The notes beneath the pieces are model-generated. The model was not told where the DNA came from and made no database searches. It saw only the letters and a list, made by a program, of their open reading frames with translations. A DNA stretch of 20,177 bases, taken from JAKLKS01 sp964370855 (lineage in GTDB: Bacteria > Planctomycetota > JAJSAM01 > JAKLKS01). The stretch is taken from the NCBI GenBank assembly GCA_964370855.1, contig CAYJMF010000085.1:1-20177 (forward strand), written 5' to 3'. Position numbers and translations under genes: made by a program. The first letter of the stretch is position 1, and every line of letters starts with the position of its first letter. This document shows, in pieces, positions 14,329 through 20,177 of this stretch.

Positions 14329-15387
14329 TCAAACGGGGCCGTCGGCTCCCGCGGCGCCGGAATCCTCCCCGGAGGCCTCTCCGGGGGCCCGCTCGAGCCG
14401 CCGGAGCCGCTCGAGGACCTCGGGGACCTTCCGGAGGGCGGCCGTCTGCCGCTTCCACTCCCGGTGGGGGACGGCGGGGTGGCCGGCCACGTCCCGGCCC
14501 GCGGGGATGTCGCGGGTGACCGCCGTGCGGGCGGCCACGCGGGCGCCGTCCCCCACCTCGAGGTGGCCCGCGAAGCCGGCCTGCCCCCCCACGATGACGC
14601 CCCGGCCGAGCACCGTGGACCCCGCGAGGCCCACCTGGGAGACGAGGAGGCTCCCGTCGCCGACGTGGCAGTTGTGGGCCACGTGGACGTGGGTGTCGAT
14701 CTTCACGCCGTTCCCGATGGTCGTCCGGCCGAAGCGGGCCCGGGCGATGGTCACGCAGGCCCCGATGTCCACGTCGTCCCCGACGACCACGGTGCCGAGG
14801 TGCGGGACCCGGAGGGGAAGCCGCCCCGGCCCCGCGGGGAGGAAGCCGTAGCCGTCGCAGCCCACCACGGAGGAGGCGCCGATCACGGCCCGGTCCCCCA
14901 CGGTCACGCCGTCGAGGACCCGGGCGCCGGGGTGGAGGAGGCCGTCCCGCCCGACGGAGGCGCCCCGCCCGACGAAGGAGCCGGCCCGGAGGACCGTGCC
15001 GTCCCCGACCCGCGCCCCCGCCTCCACGACCGCGAGGGGGCCGACGGAGACCCCCGCCCCGAGGGCCGCCGCGGGATCCACCACCGCCGACGGGTGGATC
15101 CCCGCGGGGGCGCGGACGGGCGGCGGGGCGAGGGCGGCGGCCGCCACCGTCATGGCCGCCTCCGGGTCCCGTACCACCACCTGAGGGAGGCGGCAGCCGG
15201 GGAGGGGCTCCTTCACCAGGAGCGCCGCCGCCGCCGTCCCCTCCACGAGGGGGGCGTAGCGGGCCCGGGAGAGGAAGGCGACCTCGCCGGGGCGGGCGTC
15301 CCGGAGCCCCGAGGCCCCGGTGACGGGGACGGAGCCGTCCCCCACCACGGAGCCGCCCACCAGGGCCGCCAGCTCGGCGACGGTCAC
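14329..15387 (-). CDS. lpxD: UDP-3-O-(3-hydroxyacyl)glucosamine N-acyltransferase
   Basis: Third step of lipid A synthesis: N-acylates UDP-3-O-acyl-glucosamine from acyl-ACP. Seen in 352 residues: an N-terminal uridine-binding domain (VGGSVVGDGSVPVTGASGLRDARPGEVAFLS), then hexapeptide-repeat beta-helix sequence (from about residue 97) with the LpxD signature GCDGYGFLP and HVHVAHNCHVGD, where H238 corresponds to catalytic H239 of E. coli. GGQAGFAGHLEVGDGARVAARTAV follows. A helical tail ends in an acidic Ala/Gly-rich stretch. The GTG at 15387 has GGGGGAG about 5 nt upstream. It sits 26 bp after ompH/skp and 41 bp before lpxC-fabZ on the same strand. Confidence 0.95.
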   Translation of the reverse strand: MTVAELAALVGGSVVGDGSVPVTGASGLRDARPGEVAFLSRARYAPLVEGTAAAALLVKEPLPGCRLPQVVVRDPEAAMTVAAAALAPPPVRAPAGIHPSAVVDPAAALGAGVSVGPLAVVEAGARVGDGTVLRAGSFVGRGASVGRDGLLHPGARVLDGVTVGDRAVIGASSVVGCDGYGFLPAGPGRLPLRVPHLGTVVVGDDVDIGACVTIARARFGRTTIGNGVKIDTHVHVAHNCHVGDGSLLVSQVGLAGSTVLGRGVIVGGQAGFAGHLEVGDGARVAARTAVTRDIPAGRDVAGHPAVPHREWKRQTAALRKVPEVLERLRRLERAPGEASGEDSGAAGADGPV

Positions 15388-15413
15388 GGGCTCCCCCGGC
15401 CCCGGTTCCCGGC

Positions 15414-16067
15414 CTACCTGTCCTTCTCCTTCTCCTTCTCCTTCTCCGGGGCGTCCGCCGCCAGGGCCTCGATGACCTCCTTCGTGATGTCCACCGCGGG
15501 GTCGGCCCAGATCACCGTCCGGAGCGCCATCTGGAGCTTGAGGTCGTTGGCGGCCATGACCTGCCCCCGCTCCTCGACGGCGATGGGCTCGTCGTCGATG
15601 GAGAGGGCGACCCGGTACCCCTTCGCGGTGGCGATGCGCTCCGCCTCGGCGGCGATCTCCCGGTAGACGGCGGCCATGCCCGTCACCTGCTTGCGGCGGA
15701 GGTTCTCGACGTCCCGCTTCTGGTCGTACTGGAGTTCGGCGATGCGGAGCTCGATCTTCTTCCGCTCCTGCTCGTAGGCAGGAGTCCCGGGCTCATTCCT
15801 CGCCTCGAGGTCCTGGGCCTGCTTGCGAAGCTCCCCTTCCCGCTGCGCCATGGAGGCCTTGAGGCCGTCCATCTCGACCTGGAGCCCCTCCTGGAGCTTC
15901 CGGGACCGCGGGGTGGCCTCGAACACCTTCCCCACGTTGACCGTGCAGACGCAGAGGCCGGCCTTGGCGGCCGGCGCCCCGTCCTGGAATGCGGCCATGA
16001 CCCTGCCGCCCGCGAGACCGATGACCGCGGCGAGGGCTCCCCCCGCCAGTGCCGTGAACGTACGCAT
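15414..16067 (-). CDS. OmpH/Skp-family periplasmic chaperone
   Basis: The 217-residue product begins with a hydrophobic signal segment (FTALAGGALAAVIGLAGG) and then KAGLCVCTVNVGKVFEATPRSRKLQEGL, the typical OmpH entry (a strand followed by VF...). A long charged helical, coiled-coil-like stretch of about 100 residues comes next (LKASMAQREGELRKQAQDLEARN...), then YRVALSIDDEPIAVE and a short C-terminal helix. Skp-like trimers hold unfolded outer-membrane proteins between translocon and BamA, which fits its position between bamA and lpxD. The ATG at 16067 has a perfect AGGAGGT, whose TAG is also the bamA stop, only 10 bp between stop and start. The C-terminus ends in a repeated Glu-Lys tail. It is a little longer than E. 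coli Skp (161). Confidence 0.88.
   Translation of the reverse strand: MRTFTALAGGALAAVIGLAGGRVMAAFQDGAPAAKAGLCVCTVNVGKVFEATPRSRKLQEGLQVEMDGLKASMAQREGELRKQAQDLEARNEPGTPAYEQERKKIELRIAELQYDQKRDVENLRRKQVTGMAAVYREIAAEAERIATAKGYRVALSIDDEPIAVEERGQVMAANDLKLQMALRTVIWADPAVDITKEVIEALAADAPEKEKEKEKDR
15421..15447. repeat. Hexanucleotide microsatellite (TCCTTC)4 in the ompH/skp 3' end
   Basis: Four perfect tandem copies of TCCTTC plus a partial unit encode the alternating Glu-Lys tail of the OmpH/Skp product. The unit is a multiple of three, so gain or loss of copies would change tail length without shifting the frame. The repeat is directly visible; length variation between strains is inference. Confidence 0.85.
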
Positions 16068-16077
16068 GGTGGACCTC

Positions 16078-18486
16078 CTAGAAGAAGCGGCTGAACTCGA
16101 AGGAGAGGACCTGCCTCTCGTCGCCGTCGACGGTGATGACGGGGAAGCCGAAATCGAAGCGCAGGGGCACGGGCCCGAAGAAGGGCACCTTCACGAGGAT
16201 CCCGAAGCCCACGGAGGCCCTCCAGTCGCGGCGGAGGTCCCCGGTGTTGTTCTGCAGGTTGCCGGCGTCGAAGAAGACCGCGCCGCGGAGGACGTCGGAC
16301 CAGAGGGGGAAGCCGTATTCGACGCTCCCCGCCAGCAGTGCCTCGCCTCCCATGGGCTCGCCCCGGCTCTCCTCGATGGAGTTGCGCACCCGGTTGGGCT
16401 GCGTCGCCGGGTTCCCCACGCCGTGGGGGCCGAGGCCGCCGTACCGGTAGCCGCGCACGGCCCCGATCCCCGAGGCGCCGCCGGCGGTCCAGCGCTCCAT
16501 GAGGGGGGTCGGATCGCCGCGGAAGCCCCAGGCCGTGGCCGCCCCCGCCCGGAGCCGGACCGTGTGGGCCCGCTCGTCGGCGTCCTTGAACAGGGTGAGG
16601 ACGCGCACCACCTCGGCGGAGTTCTTCCACGTGTCGATGTCCCCGCCGAGGGCGCCGCCCACGAGCTCCGTCGTCGCGGAGACCCTCCAGCCCCGCTCCG
16701 AGACGAACTCCTGGTCGAGGCGCCGCCAGCCCCCCTCGAGGGCCAGGGCGTGGAGCCCGTTGTGGCCCTCCACCTCGAAGGCGTTGGGCGGGCCGTCGTC
16801 GTCGACGTGGCTGATGTCGATGGACTCGATGCGGGGGCGCAGGCCGAGGGTGTAGAGGTCGTCGAGGTCGCGGCGGGGCATGAGCCACCGGCGCTCGAGG
16901 AAGACGCTGGCGCCCACCCGGTCCTCGTCGTAGGCGAACAGGGAGGACTTCGTGGCGTAGACGTCGAACCCCGCGGAGACGGGCTGGTCGAGGAGCCACG
17001 GCTCCGTGAAGGCGAGCCGGTAGGAGGAGTAGCTGGACCCCGGCTGCGCGACGATGGAGAGCGTCTGGCCCGCCCCCCGGAAGGCCCGCCCCTCGCCGAA
17101 CTCGGCGAAGCTCGACGGGACGTCCTCGATGTCGAAGTTGCGGAAGGTGAGGGAGATGGTGCCGAAGAGCCCCGTGTCGGAGGAGACGCCGAAGCCGATG
17201 CGGAACTGGCTCGTGCGGGGGTTCTCCTCCACGCGGATCTCGACGTCCTTCTGGTCCGGCCGGTCCGTGTCCTTGTAGACGGGGACGACGGAGGTGAAGT
17301 ACTGGGTGTCGAGGGCGCGCCGCACGGACTTCGAGACGGCCCCGGAATCGAGGGGCTCCCCGGGGGCCACGGTGAACTCCCGCAGGACGACCTTGTCCCG
17401 GGTGATGGTGTTGCCGGAGACGCTGATGAACCGGACCGTGGTCCGGCGGCCCTCGACGACGGCCAGGCGCAGGTCCTGCACGCGGCCCTCGGCGCGGGGG
17501 ATGGGCTCGAGATCGATGCGGACGTCGCTGAAGCCCTGGCGGCGGGCCTCCTCCTCCATCCGGGCCACGACCCGGTCGGCGGCCTTCCGGTTCCACCGGC
17601 TGCCCGGGACGAGCTCCGCCGCGGCCTCCACGACGGAGGCGCGCTCGGGGATGGTCTCCCCTCCCGTGACCTGCACCTCGCCGAGGGTCCAGGGCTCCCC
17701 CTCCTCCACGGCGTAGGTGAGGGTCGCCTCGTCGCGGTCGGCGTTGAAGTCGACGCCCCTGTACCAGACGCGGGCGTCGAGCAGCCCCTCGTCCCGGAGC
17801 AGGCGCGCGACGGCCACGCGGTCCTCCTCGATGCGGCGCTCCACGTAGGGGCGGGAGGAGAGCAGCCCGGCGGGGCGGAGCGCCATGACCTGGAGGAGCG
17901 TCTTCGCCTCGACGGTGCGGAGGCCCTGGAACCGGACCGCCTCGACGTCCACCTCGGGGCCCTCCACGACGCGGAAGATCACCTTGCGGGCCCCCTCCTC
18001 CTCGAGGGTCTCGGCCCGGACCTCGACGAAGTGGAATCCGGCGTCGCGGTACTTGCGCTCCAGCACGCGCACGTCGTTCTCGAGCCGGTAGGCCGCCAGC
18101 GGGTACCCCGTGCGGGTGTCCACGAGGGGCTTCAGCTCCTCCTCGGTGAAGTGGTCGATGCCGAGGAAGTAGACCCGCGCGACCAGGGGGTTCTCCCGCA
18201 CCTGGAAGACGAGGCGGACGGCGCCGGGGACGGGCTCCTCCTTCAGGGAGATCTCGTCGAAGAAGCTCCGGAGCATGGAGAGGTCGCGGGCGAGGAGCTC
18301 GCGGTCGAGGGGCTTCCCCTCCTTGGTCCGCATGGAGTACTTGAGGTTGGCCTCGGAGTACCGGAGGTTGCCCTCGAAGCGGATGCTCTCGACCTTCACC
18401 GACTCCTGGGCGGAGGCCGGCGCCGCCGCGGCCGCGGCGAACACGGCGGCCCCTGCCGCTGCGAAGACGCCCGCTGTTCCCCTCAA
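16078..18486 (-). CDS. bamA: Outer membrane protein assembly factor BamA
   Basis: Central subunit of the Bam complex, inserting beta-barrel proteins into the outer membrane. Seen in 802 residues (E. coli 810): a signal peptide (hydrophobic Ala-rich, cleavage after ASAQE-like sequence near residue 27), a series of POTRA domains to about residue 440 (for example VESIRFEGNLRYSEANLKY and VRFISVSGNTITRDKVVLREF), then an Omp85 barrel. The barrel has the conserved loop-6 motif VRGYRYGGLGP near residue 677 and a terminal aromatic beta-signal (SFEFSRFF). The start is a TTG at 18486 preceded by GGAGGG at about 5 nt. It follows dnaB after a 66-bp gap with a hairpin and is coupled to ompH/skp downstream. 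Confidence 0.96.
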   Translation of the reverse strand: MRGTAGVFAAAGAAVFAAAAAAPASAQESVKVESIRFEGNLRYSEANLKYSMRTKEGKPLDRELLARDLSMLRSFFDEISLKEEPVPGAVRLVFQVRENPLVARVYFLGIDHFTEEELKPLVDTRTGYPLAAYRLENDVRVLERKYRDAGFHFVEVRAETLEEEGARKVIFRVVEGPEVDVEAVRFQGLRTVEAKTLLQVMALRPAGLLSSRPYVERRIEEDRVAVARLLRDEGLLDARVWYRGVDFNADRDEATLTYAVEEGEPWTLGEVQVTGGETIPERASVVEAAAELVPGSRWNRKAADRVVARMEEEARRQGFSDVRIDLEPIPRAEGRVQDLRLAVVEGRRTTVRFISVSGNTITRDKVVLREFTVAPGEPLDSGAVSKSVRRALDTQYFTSVVPVYKDTDRPDQKDVEIRVEENPRTSQFRIGFGVSSDTGLFGTISLTFRNFDIEDVPSSFAEFGEGRAFRGAGQTLSIVAQPGSSYSSYRLAFTEPWLLDQPVSAGFDVYATKSSLFAYDEDRVGASVFLERRWLMPRRDLDDLYTLGLRPRIESIDISHVDDDGPPNAFEVEGHNGLHALALEGGWRRLDQEFVSERGWRVSATTELVGGALGGDIDTWKNSAEVVRVLTLFKDADERAHTVRLRAGAATAWGFRGDPTPLMERWTAGGASGIGAVRGYRYGGLGPHGVGNPATQPNRVRNSIEESRGEPMGGEALLAGSVEYGFPLWSDVLRGAVFFDAGNLQNNTGDLRRDWRASVGFGILVKVPFFGPVPLRFDFGFPVITVDGDERQVLSFEFSRFF

Positions 18487-18500
18487 TCCGCCCTCCGTGA

Positions 18501-18529
18501 CCGCCCCGCCCCCTTGGACGGGCGGGCGG
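18501..18529 (-). promoter_or_regulatory. GC-rich hairpin in the dnaB-bamA gap
   Basis: On the minus strand CCGCCCGCCC pairs with GGGCGGGGCGG (one bulged base) around an 8-nt loop, ending about 14 nt before the bamA TTG start. It could reduce read-through from dnaB or limit access to the bamA ribosome binding site. No T-run follows, so a Rho-independent terminator is doubtful. Confidence 0.35.
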
Positions 18530-18552
18530 CGATCCGATGACCTCTTCCCCGC

Positions 18553-19992
18553 CTAGCCCCCGTACCCGCCGCCGCCGGCACCGGCCCCGCCGGCCCCGCC
18601 GGCACCGCCCCTGCCGTACCCGTCCTTCGCGCCGTTCTCGAATCGCATGAACTTCGACAGGAAGGTGAGGCCGACGATGCCCGTGGGGCCGTTGCGCTGC
18701 TTGGCGATGATGAGCTCCGCCTCCCCCTCGATCTCCCGCTTCTTCTCGGGATCGTGCTCGTAGTACTCGGGCCGGTGGAGGAGCATGACGACGTCGGCGT
18801 CCTGCTCGATGGCCCCGGACTCGCGGAGGTCGCTCATCATGGGCCGGTGGTCCGCCCGGGCGTCGACGCCGCGGTTGAGCTGGCTGATGGCGATGACGGG
18901 CACGGAGAGCTCCCGGGCCAGCTCCTTGAGGCTCCGGCTGATGTAGGAGATCTCCTGCTGGCGGTTCTCCTCGCGGCGGGTGGTCCCGCCGCTCATCAGC
19001 TGGAGGTAGTCCACGACGATGAGCTGGAGCCCCTCCTTCTTGTGGAGGCGGCGGGCGCGGGAGCGCAGCGCGAGCGGCGTGAGGCCAGGCGTGTCGTCGA
19101 TGAACATCCTCGATTCGCTGAGCCCCGAGAGGGCCCCCGAGAGCTTGCTGTAGTCCTCGTCGGCGAGGAAGCCGCGGCGCAGGCGGATGCTCTCGACCTT
19201 GGCCCGGGAGCAGAGGATGTTCTGGACGATCTGCTCGCGCCCCATCTCCATGGAGAAGAGGGCCACGGGCTTCTTCCCCACGACGGCCACGTGCTCCATC
19301 ATCGAGAGGGCGAAGGTCGTCTTGCCCATGGAGGGGCGGGCGGCCAGCACCACCATCTCGCCGGGCTGCAGACCGCTCGTCATCTCGTCGAGATCGTAGA
19401 ACCCCGTCTCGAGCCCGGTGACGGCCCCCTCGCGGTTCTGGATGCGGTCGATGCGGAAGAAGACGTCCTTCAGGATGTCCCCGACGCGGGTGCCCTCGTT
19501 GAGCTCGCTGTCGCGGTCGAGGGCGAAGAAGGCGGACTCCGCCTCGTCGAGGAGCTCCCGGCCCTGGGACGCGCCCTCGAAGGCCCCCCGGATGACCCGG
19601 TCCGCCGCGGCGATGATGCCGCGCCGGATGGAGGCGTCCCGGACGATGCCCGCGTAGTGGAGCGCGTGGGCCGCCGTCGGGACCCGGTCCAGCAGGTTCA
19701 CGATGGCGTCGGCCCCCCCCACGGCGTCGAGGTCCCCCCGGCGGCGCAGCTCCTCCCGGAGGAGGACCGCGTCCACCCCCTTGCCGCCGTCGTAGAGGGA
19801 GATCATCGTGTCGTAGAGCCGCCGGTGGGACTCCCGGTAGAAGTCCTCGGGCCGCAGCAGGCTCACGAGCTCCCCGATGACCTCGTTGTCCAGCAGCATG
19901 GACCCGAGGACGGAGACCTCGGCGTCGAGGTCGTGGGGCGGCGTGCGCTCGATGCGTTCCGAGGCGAGGGGGAGGGGCGTCGGCGCGGGCAA
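18553..19992 (-). CDS. dnaB: Replicative DNA helicase DnaB with Gly-rich tail
   Basis: Hexameric 5'-3' helicase of the replication fork. Seen: the N-terminal DnaB domain (TPPHDLDAEVSVLGSMLLDNEVI, FYRESHRRLYDTM), linker, then the RecA-like domain with Walker A ARPSMGKTT (Lys about residue 224), FSMEMGREQIVQNILC, Walker B LIVVDYLQLM, ISQLNRGVD and SDLRESGAIEQDADVVMLLHR. There is no intein. The C-terminus carries an unusual run of Gly/Ala/Tyr. Start: the frame is open to a GTG at 20052 (499 residues). A TTG at 19992 (479 residues) has GGAG 6 nt upstream and begins close to the conserved domain. The GTG has no Shine-Dalgarno and lies beside a possible extended -10 (TGATACCCT), so TTG is preferred. 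The stop is certain, the start less so. Confidence 0.93.
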   Translation of the reverse strand: MPAPTPLPLASERIERTPPHDLDAEVSVLGSMLLDNEVIGELVSLLRPEDFYRESHRRLYDTMISLYDGGKGVDAVLLREELRRRGDLDAVGGADAIVNLLDRVPTAAHALHYAGIVRDASIRRGIIAAADRVIRGAFEGASQGRELLDEAESAFFALDRDSELNEGTRVGDILKDVFFRIDRIQNREGAVTGLETGFYDLDEMTSGLQPGEMVVLAARPSMGKTTFALSMMEHVAVVGKKPVALFSMEMGREQIVQNILCSRAKVESIRLRRGFLADEDYSKLSGALSGLSESRMFIDDTPGLTPLALRSRARRLHKKEGLQLIVVDYLQLMSGGTTRREENRQQEISYISRSLKELARELSVPVIAISQLNRGVDARADHRPMMSDLRESGAIEQDADVVMLLHRPEYYEHDPEKKREIEGEAELIIAKQRNGPTGIVGLTFLSKFMRFENGAKDGYGRGGAGGAGGAGAGGGGYGG

Positions 19993-20146
19993 GGGGATCT
20001 CCGTGGAGAGGCGTCGGCCGGCGCGAAGGTGCCGGCGAGGGGAGGGTATCACCGGGTCGGGACGGGGAGAAGAGGAGCCTCGCGGATTCGGGGTCGACGG
20101 AGAGGACCAACGGCGAGTCCGTTGCGCCAGCGAGGGCTCCGCGGCG

Positions 20147-20177
20147 GGGCACGGAGGGGAACGGCCCCTCCGTGCCC
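20147..20177. terminator. Perfect 13-bp inverted repeat at the right edge, possible terminator
   Basis: GGGCACGGAGGGG and its exact complement flank a 5-nt loop (AACGG on the plus strand). It lies upstream of dnaB, so on the minus strand it would end a gene beyond the window; on the plus strand its downstream side is not visible. No T-run follows on the minus strand. The strength of the stem supports an RNA structure; the terminator role is inference. Confidence 0.5.

Noticed and set aside
15823..18540. 905-codon open frame on the plus strand opposite bamA and ompH/skp
   Set aside because: Antisense shadow produced by high GC and few stop codons. Its product is low-complexity and matches no family, while bamA on the other strand has clear domains.
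15683..20152. 1489-codon minus-strand frame covering dnaB, bamA and part of ompH/skp in another frame
   Set aside because: Arg/Gly/Pro-rich shadow translation with no motif, spanning three well-supported genes.
1..20177. CRISPR array, insertion sequence, integrase or transposase
   Set aside because: No spaced direct repeats, terminal inverted repeats flanking a transposase, or recombinase motifs were seen.

Overview
High-GC chromosomal window from a diderm (LPS-making) Gram-negative bacterium. I lean towards Planctomycetota or a similar deep-branching phylum. The reasons are an LpxC-FabZ fusion gene, a Tat-exported CAP-domain protein, a short EF-Ts, strong purine-rich ribosome binding sites and frequent GTG/TTG starts. 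The phylum is inference; the diderm cell plan is well supported by bamA, ompH/skp and lpxD/lpxC/lpxA.

Left end (1-3795): two minus-strand genes in DNA that looks less GC-extreme than the rest. The promoter-proximal gene (2355-3404) encodes an unrecognised protein with a ribbon-helix-helix-like N-terminus and a probable winged-helix C-terminus. It overlaps by 20 bp the gene for a 763-residue GHKL (gyrase/Hsp90/MutL/MORC-type) ATPase with a poly-Gly/poly-Arg linker and a beta-rich C-terminal part. The pair lies next to the 3' end of a tRNA-Glu gene, the usual side for island integration. It is the best candidate here for an undescribed (possibly defence or conflict) module.

Middle (3796-8011): tRNA-Glu(UUC); a minus-strand pair encoding a Tat-exported CAP-domain protein and a DinB-like protein; a divergent TetA-like MFS transporter; two small membrane proteins of unknown function; and tRNA-Lys(UUU).

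Right part (8087-20052, all minus strand): housekeeping genes in transcription order dnaB, bamA, ompH/skp, lpxD, lpxC-fabZ, lpxA, a Gfo/Idh/MocA oxidoreductase, then rpsB, tsf, pyrH, frr. The envelope block builds the BamA insertase, a periplasmic chaperone and the first steps of lipid A synthesis. lpxC-fabZ, lpxA and the oxidoreductase are linked by 4-bp stop/start overlaps. The rpsB-tsf-pyrH-frr block serves translation and pyrimidine nucleotide supply. GC-rich hairpins without T-runs sit in several gaps (upstream of bamA, rpsB and tsf, after frr, and at the right edge).
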